This document shows, piece after piece, positions 17,195 to 25,877 of a stretch of 64,000 nt of DNA. The notes below the pieces were generated by a model. The model was not told where the DNA came from and did no database searches. It was given only the letters and a program-made list of their open reading frames with translations. The stretch's first letter is position 1. Every line of letters starts with the position of its first letter. This stretch comes from an uncultured Bacilli bacterium (GTDB lineage: Bacteria; Bacillota_I; Bacilli_A; RF39; UBA660): NCBI GenBank assembly GCA_934090795.1, contig CAKOJQ010000002.1, positions 103,971-167,970 on the forward strand, read 5' to 3'. A program made the position numbers and the translations under genes.

Positions 17195-18370
17195 ATGACA
17201 TTTTTTGAAGAATTAAAATGGAGAGGTGTAGTAAAGGATATAAGTTCACCTGAATTAGAAGAAAAACTTAACAATGAATCTTTAACTTTTTATTTAGGCA
17301 CAGATCCAACGGCTGATTCATTACATATTGGACATTATGCATCATTTGTAACAGCTAAAAGATTAGCAAGACATGGACATAAGCCGATTATTTTAGTTGG
17401 AGGAGCAACTGGCTTAATTGGGGATCCTAGACCTACTGCTGAAAGAGAAATTATTTCTAAAGAAACTGTTGCTAAAAATATTGAAGGATTAAAAAAACAA
17501 GTTGAAAAACTATTGGAAGGTAAAGCCCAAATAGTTAATAATTATGATTGGATGAAGGATGTTACATTCTTAGATTTTTTAAGAGATGTAGGTAAATATA
17601 TTAATGTTAATTATATGTTAAGTAAGGATATAATTAATCGTAGATTAGAAACTGGAATTACTTATGCTGAATTTTCTTATACATTAATGCAAGGATATGA
17701 TTTTGTACATTTAAATAGAAAATATAATTGTACTTTACAGGCTGCTGGATCTGATCAATGGGGAAACATAACAACTGGTATTGAACTTGCTAGAAAAATG
17801 GATAATAAGGAAGTATATGGTTTTACAATGCCTTTGATTTTAGATGCAACTGGTAAGAAGTTTGGTAAGAGTGAGGGTAATGCTTTATGGCTTGATGCTA
17901 ATAAAACATCACCTTATAAAATTTATCAATATTTAATTAATACTGATGATTCTAAAGTTATTGAATATTTAAAAGTATTTACATTTTTATCTAGAGAAGA
18001 AATTGAAGATATAGAAAAGAAATTTAATGAAAAACCAGAAGAAAGACTAGCTCAAAAAACTTTAGCGTTCGAGGTAGTTAAAGATATTCACGGAATAGAT
18101 GCTGCAACATCTGCAAAAGAAACTAGTGAGAAAATCTTTAAAGGTGAAGTTACAGATGAAATGCCAACCATAGAAGTTGATAGTCATAACATCGTAGAGT
18201 TATTAGTTGAATCTAAGTTGTTGCCATCAAAAAGTGAAGCAAGAAGATTAATAATTCAAGGTGGTATAACTGTTAATAATGAAAAAGTAATTGATCCTAA
18301 TTTGGAGTTTGTAGGAGAAATTATTCTTAAAAAAGGTAAAAAGAATATTTATAAAATTATAATTAAATAA
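17195..18370 (+). CDS. tyrS: tyrosyl-tRNA synthetase
   Basis: Class Ic aminoacyl-tRNA synthetase, 391 residues from ATG 17195, chosen because AAGGAGG precedes it and the protein then begins MTFFEELKWRG as in the family. The HIGH-type motif is TADSLHIGHYAS, the tyrosine pocket is QGYDFVHL and QAAGSDQWGNI, and the KMSKS loop is KKFGKSEGNA. A C-terminal S4 RNA-binding domain is complete. It is regulated by the T-box leader immediately upstream. Confidence 0.95.
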   Translation: MTFFEELKWRGVVKDISSPELEEKLNNESLTFYLGTDPTADSLHIGHYASFVTAKRLARHGHKPIILVGGATGLIGDPRPTAEREIISKETVAKNIEGLKKQVEKLLEGKAQIVNNYDWMKDVTFLDFLRDVGKYINVNYMLSKDIINRRLETGITYAEFSYTLMQGYDFVHLNRKYNCTLQAAGSDQWGNITTGIELARKMDNKEVYGFTMPLILDATGKKFGKSEGNALWLDANKTSPYKIYQYLINTDDSKVIEYLKVFTFLSREEIEDIEKKFNEKPEERLAQKTLAFEVVKDIHGIDAATSAKETSEKIFKGEVTDEMPTIEVDSHNIVELLVESKLLPSKSEARRLIIQGGITVNNEKVIDPNLEFVGEIILKKGKKNIYKIIIK

Positions 18371-18373
18371 AAT

Positions 18374-18412
18374 AAAAATACATAAGTTATTTCATTTCAC
18401 TTATGTATTTTT
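18374..18412. terminator. bidirectional terminator between tyrS and EIIB-like gene
   Basis: A 13-bp perfect stem (AAAAATACATAAG with CTTATGTATTTTT) and a 13-base loop, A-tract on one side and T-tract on the other; suitable for both convergent genes. Confidence 0.85.
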
Positions 18413-18701
18413 TTAATGTTTTAGCATTAGGTCCAAATATAATTTTTAATTGATTTTCAATTTCAACTATTCCTTTAGCTCCTAATCTTGTAATTGCGTC
18501 TTTATCTGCTAAAGATATATCTTTAAGTGTTACTTTTAATCTTGATACATTTACTTCATAATCAAGAATATTATCTTTTCCACCTAAAGCTTGTACTAAT
18601 TTATTAATTTCAAATGTAAAATTTTTCTTGTTTAATTTAACTATTACTAATGAAATAATAAATAATACAAAAAATACTATTAAGTATTGCCACCACATCA
18701 T
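18387..18701 (-). CDS. membrane-anchored PTS EIIB-like protein lacking the phosphorylation cysteine
   Basis: A 104-residue protein: N-terminal membrane helix (residues about 4-22), then a domain of about 70 residues matching glucose-type EIIB (LVQALGGKDNI, VSRLKVTLKD, LGAKGIVEIENQLKIIFGPNAKTL). In true EIIB domains a Cys two residues before the (S/T)RLR motif carries the phosphate. Here that position is Asn (YEVNVSRLK), so it cannot act as a phosphocarrier. No other PTS gene is nearby. A regulatory or structural use of the fold is likely. Confidence 0.7.
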   Translation of the reverse strand: MMWWQYLIVFFVLFIISLVIVKLNKKNFTFEINKLVQALGGKDNILDYEVNVSRLKVTLKDISLADKDAITRLGAKGIVEIENQLKIIFGPNAKTLKKYISEMK

Positions 18702-18808
18702 AATTTAATCACCTGTATTAATTATACTAAAAATTTCTTAAAAATAAAATCACTAATTTATAAGTTAAACATAAAATATATTGAGAAATAATGAAAGGGT
18801 GAAATATT

Positions 18809-19273
18809 ATGTGTAATAATAACAATGATTCAAATAATAAAAACAGTATTGCTGAAATACTAAAAGTAATTTTACTTCTTCAACAAAATGCCTGTCCTGA
18901 TAATTGCTTGGATTCATGTGATAGACCTATGCTTGGAGGAGGAACAAATTGCTTAGTATGTAATACTAGACCAGTTATGTTATATACTTGTTGTGGTAAT
19001 GGAGTGCCTATAAGTATGCCAACAAGTAAAGATTCGAATGCAACTTGTTCAAATCCATCATTAAATAGTTCATGTGATGGATGCTCAAATGTATTTAGAG
19101 TAGAAAAGTTAGAAGGAAATTGTTGTACATTTAGAGTACTTGCGATAAATCCAGATCAAAGTTGTTGTAATAGTCAACCATATATTGCAACAAATAGTTT
19201 CTTTACAATGAATTTAGGTTGTTGTTGTATAATAAGATGTTTAAATGACTGTTATGTAGATTGTGTTTGTTAA
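18809..19273 (+). CDS. CotY/CotZ-family spore coat protein
   Basis: A 154-residue Cys-rich protein (over 20 cysteines) without signal peptide. The order of features fits CotY/CotZ: an N-terminal helix ending ACPDNCLDSC, a middle strand region, NVFRVEKLEGNCCTFRVLA (family FRVE..xGxCATL) and a C-terminal TMNLGCCCIIRCLNDC (family VDLDCFCAINCL). CotY/CotZ form the disulphide-cross-linked crust or outer coat of Bacillus spores. The gene is monocistronic with its own terminator. Cys spacing differs from Bacillus, so the call is by pattern. Confidence 0.65.
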   Translation: MCNNNNDSNNKNSIAEILKVILLLQQNACPDNCLDSCDRPMLGGGTNCLVCNTRPVMLYTCCGNGVPISMPTSKDSNATCSNPSLNSSCDGCSNVFRVEKLEGNCCTFRVLAINPDQSCCNSQPYIATNSFFTMNLGCCCIIRCLNDCYVDCVC

Positions 19274-19275
19274 AT

Positions 19276-19306
19276 AAAAAATCACTTTTAATTAAGTGAT
19301 TTTTTT
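19276..19306 (+). terminator. rho-independent terminator after coat protein gene
   Basis: Twelve-bp stem AAAAAATCACTT/AAGTGATTTTTT with a TTAATT loop, ending in a T-run. Confidence 0.85.
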
Positions 19307-19335
19307 AATGAATTTTTTTGTTTATAATAACCACT

Positions 19336-19417
19336 AAGGAACAATTAGTGATTAAATGTCAATTCAAACAATTCTAGGATAGACATTCAGCATTGCAAAA
19401 CTAAATGTTCCTTTTTT
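19336..19417 (+). ncRNA. candidate structured RNA with terminal 14-bp stem
   Basis: AAGGAACAATTAGT (19336-19349) pairs with ACTAAATGTTCCTT (19400-19413) with one mismatch in 14. It encloses an inner stem AATGTC/GACATT (19355-19360 with 19382-19387) and ends in TTTTTT. A TATAAT at 19322-19327 lies just upstream. It lies between the coat gene terminator and the end of the gatD gene and contains no ORF. It could be a small RNA, an elaborate terminator, or a tiny mobile element. No known RNA family is recognised. Confidence 0.4.
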
Positions 19418-19467
19418 ATTATATGTAAGTCTTCCTTACAAGGATATTATAGCATAAAATATTTAAA

Positions 19468-20154
19468 TTAACTATAAAAATTTTTAATATACTCATTATA
19501 AGCATTATTTAATAATTTAAATTCATCATCATGATAAACTAAATTATTTTTCTCTAAAATATCTTTTACAATCATATTAGTAAAATGAGGATTTCTAATA
19601 AGTAGGGGACCTATAATTGAAGTTCCATAAAAATTATTTTCATGATATCCTTCATTTTCACTTTTTAAATTATCACTTATTCCATCAATTACTTTAAATA
19701 AATGATTTTTATTTATATTAACAATATAATTTCTATTTTGAAAACCAATAATATCTTTTTGATTTAATAATTTCATTAAACATCCATGGGCAGTTCTTTC
19801 TACATATTTAGCATAGTAATCAAATATTTTTAAACATTCAGTATCATTAATCTTTTCTCCAAATAATAAATATGAATTACCAGTTGCAATAACATAACCA
19901 TTATTATCAATATATTTTTTTAATTCTTTTTTATACTTTTTAATATCTTCAAGAACAATACTAAAATTAGAATTAGAACCATTACCCATATAAATTAAGT
20001 CATAATCACTAAATTTTATTTTATCATCAACAGATAAACAATCTACTTTAACTTCAATATTTTGATTATTAAACGCTTTCTTTAAAGCTAAAATATTACC
20101 TTGTTCACCTGATAAATTTAATAAATCATAATATAAATGTAATATTTTAATCAT
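19468..20154 (-). CDS. gatD: GatD-like glutamine amidotransferase fold, catalytic residues lost
   Basis: A 228-residue CobB/CobQ-type amidotransferase homologue. The N-terminus ILHLYYDLLNLSGEQGNILAL matches GatD, which supplies ammonia to MurT for amidation of lipid II D-glutamate. The usual nucleophile elbow (CGGYQLLG) reads ATGNSYLLFG here, so the Cys is Thr91. The TYLHGPLL His motif reads TSIIGPLLIRNP, so the His is Ile181. The GGGQD strip reads GNGSN. Overlap with murT by 8 bases shows they are a unit. It probably cannot hydrolyse glutamine. Confidence 0.75.
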   Translation of the reverse strand: MIKILHLYYDLLNLSGEQGNILALKKAFNNQNIEVKVDCLSVDDKIKFSDYDLIYMGNGSNSNFSIVLEDIKKYKKELKKYIDNNGYVIATGNSYLLFGEKINDTECLKIFDYYAKYVERTAHGCLMKLLNQKDIIGFQNRNYIVNINKNHLFKVIDGISDNLKSENEGYHENNFYGTSIIGPLLIRNPHFTNMIVKDILEKNNLVYHDDEFKLLNNAYNEYIKNFYS

Positions 20155-21496
20155 TGTTATCCTCCATAAATAATTTCTTTAATATAGCAGTCATATCAAA
20201 ACATACCATTGTAAATATTTTACCTTTACTTACCTTTAATAGCTTAGTGATATCACCTATATTATCAACCATAATTAATTTATCTTCTTTAATACCAGCA
20301 AGCACTAACCTTGCATATACATCATATCTAAATCTACCAATACAAAATATTTTATCTATATTATCTTGATCTAAAATTTCAAAGTCAATATCATAAAGCC
20401 AAGAAATATCATTAAATTTATATCTTCTTGAAACATTGTCAAATCCAAGTATTATTGTTTTTTCCTTATCATAATTATTAATATAATTTAAAGATTGTAA
20501 ATAACTTAAGTTGTTTTCATTTTTAGATTCTAACATTTCAACAGTTCTATTATCAAAAGTAAGTTCTTTTAATCTTTTACTTTCCATAATATGATCATTT
20601 AGTGATTTAAGTATTTGCTCATCAGAAAGTCCAATTTCATGGCAAAGAGCATAAGCAGCAAGAGTATAATAAGCAGCAAAGAAGACATCTTTATTTAAAT
20701 GAACAGATAATTTATTAATCTTCATTTCACATTTTTCTAAATTAACATCTGTTCCAATATATTTAGCAGTTCTTTTAAAATCACAATCTTTAATTATACA
20801 TTTATAATTACCAATATGCCCATAATGATAGAAAGAGTATTCTAGCTTCTTATGATGATATGGACAGTATGCAGCATCAAGATTATTACTAACTGGTTTA
20901 CTTAAACTATATTTAGTTTTATTAATTCCATAACCAACAATATTTTTAAATTGTTTACTAAGTAAATATATTATTGGATCATCCGCATTATAAATTATTC
21001 TCATATTAGTATCTGTTTTAAAAGCAGCAGCAATTTTAGAAGATACTTCTTCTGGTGAACCATTTCTAGCAACTTGATCTCTAGTTAAATTTGTTAAAAC
21101 TAAATGTGTTATTGTATCTTTATTAAATGTTTGTCTAATGTAAGATTCATCCATCTCTAGAAGAAGAACATCAGCGTTAACTTTATGATTAAATATACCA
21201 CTATTATTTAAGATAAGAGAGGTAGTCGCATTAACTATATTAGAGCCACTCTTATTCCATACAACTTTATATCCATTATCTTCTAATATATGAGCAATCA
21301 TGGAAGTAGTTGATCCTTTTCCACTTGATCCTGTAACAGCAACTACATATTTAGGATACTTAATATTATCTAAAATATTTTTATCAAACTTTCTTACAAT
21401 ACTTCCGGGATAAACTGATGCATTATATCCAAATAACCTGCATACTTTTGTAATCATTTTATTTACTAAAATTAAAAAACTTGTTTTCATATTCAT
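20147..21496 (-). CDS. murT: MurT-like Mur-ligase, lipid II isoglutaminyl synthase subunit
   Basis: A 449-residue Mur-ligase-fold protein. The ATP P-loop is VTGSSGKGSTTS near residue 54. A zinc-ribbon insertion is visible (CPYHHKKL ... CIIKDCDF; three Cys plus a His in place of the usual fourth Cys), typical of MurT. The C-terminal DUF1727 region has DISWLYDIDFE with the conserved Asp, but the usual KNPAG strip reads ESKNENN. MurT with GatD amidates D-iGlu of peptidoglycan precursors. Several departures from consensus parallel those in the partner GatD. ATG 21490 is the better spaced start from the AGAGG. Confidence 0.75.
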   Translation of the reverse strand: MNMKTSFLILVNKMITKVCRLFGYNASVYPGSIVRKFDKNILDNIKYPKYVVAVTGSSGKGSTTSMIAHILEDNGYKVVWNKSGSNIVNATTSLILNNSGIFNHKVNADVLLLEMDESYIRQTFNKDTITHLVLTNLTRDQVARNGSPEEVSSKIAAAFKTDTNMRIIYNADDPIIYLLSKQFKNIVGYGINKTKYSLSKPVSNNLDAAYCPYHHKKLEYSFYHYGHIGNYKCIIKDCDFKRTAKYIGTDVNLEKCEMKINKLSVHLNKDVFFAAYYTLAAYALCHEIGLSDEQILKSLNDHIMESKRLKELTFDNRTVEMLESKNENNLSYLQSLNYINNYDKEKTIILGFDNVSRRYKFNDISWLYDIDFEILDQDNIDKIFCIGRFRYDVYARLVLAGIKEDKLIMVDNIGDITKLLKVSKGKIFTMVCFDMTAILKKLFMEDNND

Positions 21497-21576
21497 TACC
21501 TCTAAAAATAGTATAACATTTTCTTTGAAATATATAAATAATTATAGTATAATTCATAATAGAAAGAGAAAAAGTT

Positions 21577-22809
21577 ATGAGAAAGATTTTTAGTAGTTTA
21601 GATATTGGGTCAAATACGATAAAAATAATTGTAGGTGAGTTTATAAATAACAAACTCAATATTTTAAATGCTACAAAAGTTACTTGTAGAGGATATAAAA
21701 ATAACTATATTATTAATAAAGAAATATTAGTAGAAGAACTTAAGGATGCTTTAAATAAAATTGAAGAGGATTTAAATATAAAATTAAGAAAAGTTATACT
21801 AAATGTTCCAACTGATTCTTTAGAATTTCAATTAACAGATGGTAGAGTAGATATTCTCGATGGAACAGTAACTAGTAACGATATAGTAAGACTTTTACAA
21901 GATGTAAGTAAAAATAAAATAGATCCAAGAAATGAACTTATTTGTACTTTACCAATTATCTTTAAAGTAGATGATGAGGAAACATATAAACCATTTGGCA
22001 AACATGGAAATATTTTATCCGTAAAAAGTATATTAGTTTCAACTGATAAAAAAACAGTTTATGATTTAGCTAGTGTAATTGCTAGTTGTAATTTAGATAT
22101 AATTGATATTACAACAACTGGTTTAGTAGATTATTATAATTTTAAGAATCCAGAGTTAGATAAGAAAAATATTGCTATTGTTAATTTAGGATATACTACT
22201 ACAAATATAAGTATTTTTTCTAAAGGAATATTTATTAATAATAAAGTTATTGAAGATGGTGGATTTTATATAGATAAAGAGATAGCTGCTAAATATAACT
22301 TAAAAAGAAATGAAACAGAGTATTTAAAAGAAAAACTTGCTCTAGCTGTAATAAATAACGCTGATGAAAAAGAAAAAATTAAATTAGTTAATAAAGATGG
22401 AGTGGAAATAGAGATAAATCAATATGAATTAACTAGTTTAGTAAGTGAAAAAATGGATAATCTTCTTAAAGTTATAAAAAAGAACATTAACCTCTTAACA
22501 AAAAAAGAAATTAGTTATATAATTATAACAGGCGGTTTATCTGAAATTAAGGATATTAACCTCTTAATAAATAATGTATTTAATAAAAATGGTAAAATAG
22601 GTAAGATTAATAATTTAGGAGCAAGAGATAATTCTTATAGTGTTGCTCTTGGAATGCTTAAATATTTTAATGGTAAACTAATGCTTAGAAATAAAGATTT
22701 TACTAGTTTTAGTGAAGAAGAAATTGATGCTATGTGTACAGTAAATGAAAAGGATACATCAAAGAATTCACTTATTTCTAAAGTTGTAGGATACTTTTTC
22801 GATGATTAA
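21577..22809 (+). CDS. ftsA: cell division actin-like protein FtsA
   Basis: A 410-residue actin-fold ATPase that tethers FtsZ to the membrane. The phosphate-1 motif is SLDIGSNTIKIIVGE, the SHS2/1C domain region follows, and the later motifs are IAIVNLGYTTTNIS and IIITGGLSEIKDI. The C-terminus ends in an amphipathic helix (LISKVVGYFFDD) used as the membrane anchor. It lies 15 bases upstream of ftsZ in the classical order and diverges from murT/gatD. Confidence 0.92.
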   Translation: MRKIFSSLDIGSNTIKIIVGEFINNKLNILNATKVTCRGYKNNYIINKEILVEELKDALNKIEEDLNIKLRKVILNVPTDSLEFQLTDGRVDILDGTVTSNDIVRLLQDVSKNKIDPRNELICTLPIIFKVDDEETYKPFGKHGNILSVKSILVSTDKKTVYDLASVIASCNLDIIDITTTGLVDYYNFKNPELDKKNIAIVNLGYTTTNISIFSKGIFINNKVIEDGGFYIDKEIAAKYNLKRNETEYLKEKLALAVINNADEKEKIKLVNKDGVEIEINQYELTSLVSEKMDNLLKVIKKNINLLTKKEISYIIITGGLSEIKDINLLINNVFNKNGKIGKINNLGARDNSYSVALGMLKYFNGKLMLRNKDFTSFSEEEIDAMCTVNEKDTSKNSLISKVVGYFFDD

Positions 22810-22824
22810 TAAAGGAGAGTAATT

Positions 22825-23877
22825 ATGTTTGGATTAGAAATGGATCAAATTGCAAAGATAAAAGTAATAGGTGTTGGTGGTGGTGGAAACAACGCTGTTA
22901 ATAGAATGATTGAATCAGGAGTTAAAGGTGTTGAGTTTATTGTTGCTAATACAGATTTACAAGTATTAAATGCTTCTAAGGCTAGTAATAAATTACAAAT
23001 TGGTAAAACAATTACTAATGGATTAGGTGCTGGTGCTAACCCTGAGGTTGGTAGAGAAGCTGCAATTGAAAGTAAAGATGAAATTAAAGAAGCTCTAAAA
23101 GGAGCTGATATGGTATTCGTTACTTGTGGTATGGGTGGTGGAACTGGAACTGGTGCTGCTCCTGTAATTGCTGAAATTGCTCAAGAATTAGGTGCTTTAA
23201 CAATTGGAATTGTAACAAAACCATTTAGATTTGAAGGAAGAAGAAGAATGGAACATGCTATTTTAGGAATTGATGAATTAAAAAAGCATGTTGATACATT
23301 AATTGTTATTCCAAATGATAGATTAAGAGATATTATTGATAAATCAACTCCAATGCTAGAAGCATTTAAAGAAGTAGATAATGTATTACATCGCGGTGTC
23401 CAATCAATAAGTGATTTAATTGCTGTATCTGGTTTAGTAAACTTAGACTTTGCCGATGTTAAAACAGTTATGGAAAAACGTGGTAGTGCACTAATTGGTA
23501 TTGGTTTAGGTGTTGGTGAAAATAGAGCTATTGAAGCTGCAAAACAAGCAGTATCATCACCACTTTTAGAAACAAGTATTGTAGGTGCAAAAGACGCTAT
23601 TATAAATGTTACTGGTGGAACAAGCTTAACTTTGTTTGAAGCAGAAGATGCTGCTGAGGTAGTAAGACAAAGTGCTAATAACGATATTAATATTATCTTT
23701 GGTGCAGTTATTAATGAAAACTTAAATGATGAAGTAATTGTTACTGTTATTGCGACAGGTTTTGAAGATGATGATAACAAGCCAGAAGAAAAAACTGAAG
23801 AACCAAAAAAGAGATTCTTAGAAGATGATAATGATTATGACATTCCACCATTTTTAAGAGATAGAGATAATTTTTAA
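22825..23877 (+). CDS. ftsZ: cell division GTPase FtsZ
   Basis: Tubulin-like GTPase of 350 residues that forms the Z-ring. The tubulin signature is GGGTGTGAAP near residue 107, with the N-terminal IKVIGVGGGGNNAV loop and T7 loop NLDFADVKTVM. After a short acidic linker the conserved C-terminal peptide DYDIPPFLRDRD binds FtsA and other partners. Codon use is G-richer than neighbours, as expected for a highly expressed gene. GGAGAG precedes the ATG. Confidence 0.97.
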   Translation: MFGLEMDQIAKIKVIGVGGGGNNAVNRMIESGVKGVEFIVANTDLQVLNASKASNKLQIGKTITNGLGAGANPEVGREAAIESKDEIKEALKGADMVFVTCGMGGGTGTGAAPVIAEIAQELGALTIGIVTKPFRFEGRRRMEHAILGIDELKKHVDTLIVIPNDRLRDIIDKSTPMLEAFKEVDNVLHRGVQSISDLIAVSGLVNLDFADVKTVMEKRGSALIGIGLGVGENRAIEAAKQAVSSPLLETSIVGAKDAIINVTGGTSLTLFEAEDAAEVVRQSANNDINIIFGAVINENLNDEVIVTVIATGFEDDDNKPEEKTEEPKKRFLEDDNDYDIPPFLRDRDNF

Positions 23878-23968
23878 GAAAATAAAAGGAATTTAAAGCA
23901 ATTTAGATTCTTTTTTAATTATATTTCAAATGTACAATAGTAATTAAAAATATTATGAAGGGGCTAAA

Positions 23969-24000
23969 TTAAGTATTATCTTTTTTAATATAATACTTAA
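23969..24000. repeat. 11-bp perfect inverted repeat upstream of yunB
   Basis: TTAAGTATTAT (23969-23979) and ATAATACTTAA (23990-24000) flank a 10-base T-rich loop, 19 bases before the yunB start. An AAGGGG lies before the repeat rather than between it and the ATG. The structure could be an operator or an RNA hairpin; it lacks a following T-run. Confidence 0.45.
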
Positions 24001-24018
24001 TCTTTCATATATTTTATT

Positions 24019-24720
24019 ATGAAACTAAGAAAACAAATTGATAATAAGAGAACAATTATATACATATTACTTATAATATTCTTATTAACATATACAATGT
24101 TAAATACGATTGGTAAAAAAAGTTCTGATAATATTATTAAAATATCAGAAACACTTATTAATGATCTAATTATTGATATAGTTAATTCAAGTATTAAAAA
24201 TGAAATATTAAAAAAATATAATATAAATGATTTAATTGAGTTTAATTATAATGAACAAAAAGAAATAGAAAGCATTAATTATAACGTAGAAAATACTTAT
24301 GATTTATTATTAGAGATAAAAAGTAATGTTATAAATACTATATCTAATTCTAATGAATATAAATATTATTATAAATATACAGTTTCTAATAATAATATTA
24401 TAATAGAAGTACCATTTTATAACTATACATCCAATATTTATATAACAAATATAGGACCTAAGGTTAAATCTAGAATTAATTTTTTAAAGACAATTGATAG
24501 TTCTGTTAAAACTAATGTTAATACCTATGGAATAAATACAATAAAGTTAGATATGTATGTAAATTTTAAAGTTATAAGTAATATTATAGTGCCTTATAAT
24601 AATAAAGAAATAGAAAATAACTTTGATATTTTAATTGCTAGTAAAGTTATAAATGGGAAAATACCTACATACTATGGGAGTAATTTTAAAACTCAAAGTG
24701 ATGTCTTTAATTTATCTTAA
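24019..24720 (+). CDS. yunB: sporulation protein YunB family
   Basis: A 233-residue protein with an N-terminal membrane helix (residues about 11-30) and an extracytoplasmic domain. The C-terminal half contains NIGPKVKSRINF, NVNTYGINTIKLDMYVNFKV and VINGKIPTYYG, which match the YunB pattern (GPK..., TNVKPYGINNALVE..., GKVPNFY). In B. subtilis YunB is made under mother-cell sigma-E control during sporulation. The start ATG has no close SD; a hairpin lies just upstream. Confidence 0.78.
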   Translation: MKLRKQIDNKRTIIYILLIIFLLTYTMLNTIGKKSSDNIIKISETLINDLIIDIVNSSIKNEILKKYNINDLIEFNYNEQKEIESINYNVENTYDLLLEIKSNVINTISNSNEYKYYYKYTVSNNNIIIEVPFYNYTSNIYITNIGPKVKSRINFLKTIDSSVKTNVNTYGINTIKLDMYVNFKVISNIIVPYNNKEIENNFDILIASKVINGKIPTYYGSNFKTQSDVFNLS

Positions 24721-24761
24721 AAGTATGATATATTATTTTTATAGTAAGAAGGTGAGTAAAG

Positions 24762-25544
24762 GTGAATCAAATATTTATAAATGAAGCTATAACTAATGGA
24801 TTAAATGCTTATATAAATAAAATAAGTGATAAACCTTATTCAAGTAGTCATTACTATGAGTTAACAATAATAGAATTATTAGTTAAAATATATGATCGAA
24901 TTAATATAGTAGTTCCTTATAAAACTAAGTATGAAAGAACATTTATTACTAATTTACAAGTTTATGGATTATCAAGTGAAGATGTAAGTAATTTTATAAA
25001 TGCTTTAAATGATTATAATAGTTGGTTACTAGGTGTTAAAGGAACATATACTGATTCAGTTATTACAATACATAAAATATTAATAAAGATGATATTACTT
25101 AAGAATTTATATAAAGGATTAAGTAAAGAAGAAATTGAATATTACGATTATTATTTAAGTGTAAAAGAAATAAGATTAAAAAAAATATTAGATTTAGCTA
25201 CTAATAATGTTGATGATGCTATTAATTTGTGGGTACGTAAAAGAAATATTTATTTATATAAACATAATTATGTATTTGAAGAGATAGAGCCAGATTTATT
25301 AACTAAAACTTTATATGAAAAACATGGACTTTCAATTAATGAAGTTAAACAGTTATCTAATTTAAAAGTAAATGAAATTAATAATATGATTGTAACAGAA
25401 GAAAAAAATAGTGAAAAATTACATAACTTGAATCCATTTAAATTGGTTTTATCTAGTGGAAATGGTATAGTAGATACATTGGTGCTTTTTAGTATTGTTT
25501 TAACAGAAATATTTATTGGCTTTTTAATAGCGATTTTGGGGTGA
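24762..25544 (+). CDS. hypothetical protein with C-terminal membrane helix
   Basis: A 260-residue protein with GTG start (SD AAGGTGAG/AAAGG). It is mostly helical, without recognised motifs, and ends in a hydrophobic segment (LVLFSIVLTEIFIGFLIAILG) that would serve as a C-terminal membrane anchor. It lies between yunB and yutD and only 5 bases before the latter, so it is probably co-transcribed with them. Function not recognised. Confidence 0.7.
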   Translation: MNQIFINEAITNGLNAYINKISDKPYSSSHYYELTIIELLVKIYDRINIVVPYKTKYERTFITNLQVYGLSSEDVSNFINALNDYNSWLLGVKGTYTDSVITIHKILIKMILLKNLYKGLSKEEIEYYDYYLSVKEIRLKKILDLATNNVDDAINLWVRKRNIYLYKHNYVFEEIEPDLLTKTLYEKHGLSINEVKQLSNLKVNEINNMIVTEEKNSEKLHNLNPFKLVLSSGNGIVDTLVLFSIVLTEIFIGFLIAILG

Positions 25545-25549
25545 TTTAG

Positions 25550-25828
25550 TTGAAAAATTATATATTTAATGAACATACTTATACATTAATTAAAGATTAT
25601 AAAAATGGATTTGATGAGGAAGTAGTTAAAGAAAAACTAACTGATTATTTTGATAATTTTGATTATGTTGTAGGTGATTGGGCATATAGTAAATTAAGAT
25701 TAAAAGGATTTTACGATTCTAAAAATAAGTTAGTTAAAGATTATAATAACTATAATAATTTAGATAAGTATTTAGAAGAAAATTGTGCTGTTGATGCAAA
25801 ATATTTTGTTATTAGAAAAATTAGTTGA
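25550..25828 (+). CDS. yutD: YutD-family protein (DUF1027)
   Basis: A 92-residue soluble protein. YTLIKDYKNGFDEE, then FDYVVGDWAYSKLRLKGFYDSKN and the C-terminal CAVDAKYFVIRKI match the YutD/DUF1027 family (D(Y)IVGDWGYxxLRLKGFY). Function is unknown. The start is TTG 25550, following GTGATTTAG. The position next to YunB-like and YutH/YutI-like genes parallels the B. subtilis yun-yut region. Confidence 0.85.
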   Translation: MKNYIFNEHTYTLIKDYKNGFDEEVVKEKLTDYFDNFDYVVGDWAYSKLRLKGFYDSKNKLVKDYNNYNNLDKYLEENCAVDAKYFVIRKIS

Positions 25829-25877
25829 TATACTAATTTTTTTGTGGTAGTATTTTATTAGAATAGTGAGGAATTTT

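Noticed and set aside
23181..23780. Long open frame antisense to ftsZ
   Set aside because: It is a shadow of the highly biased ftsZ coding sequence; the product is low-complexity Ser/Ile/Leu-rich and has no ribosome-binding site.
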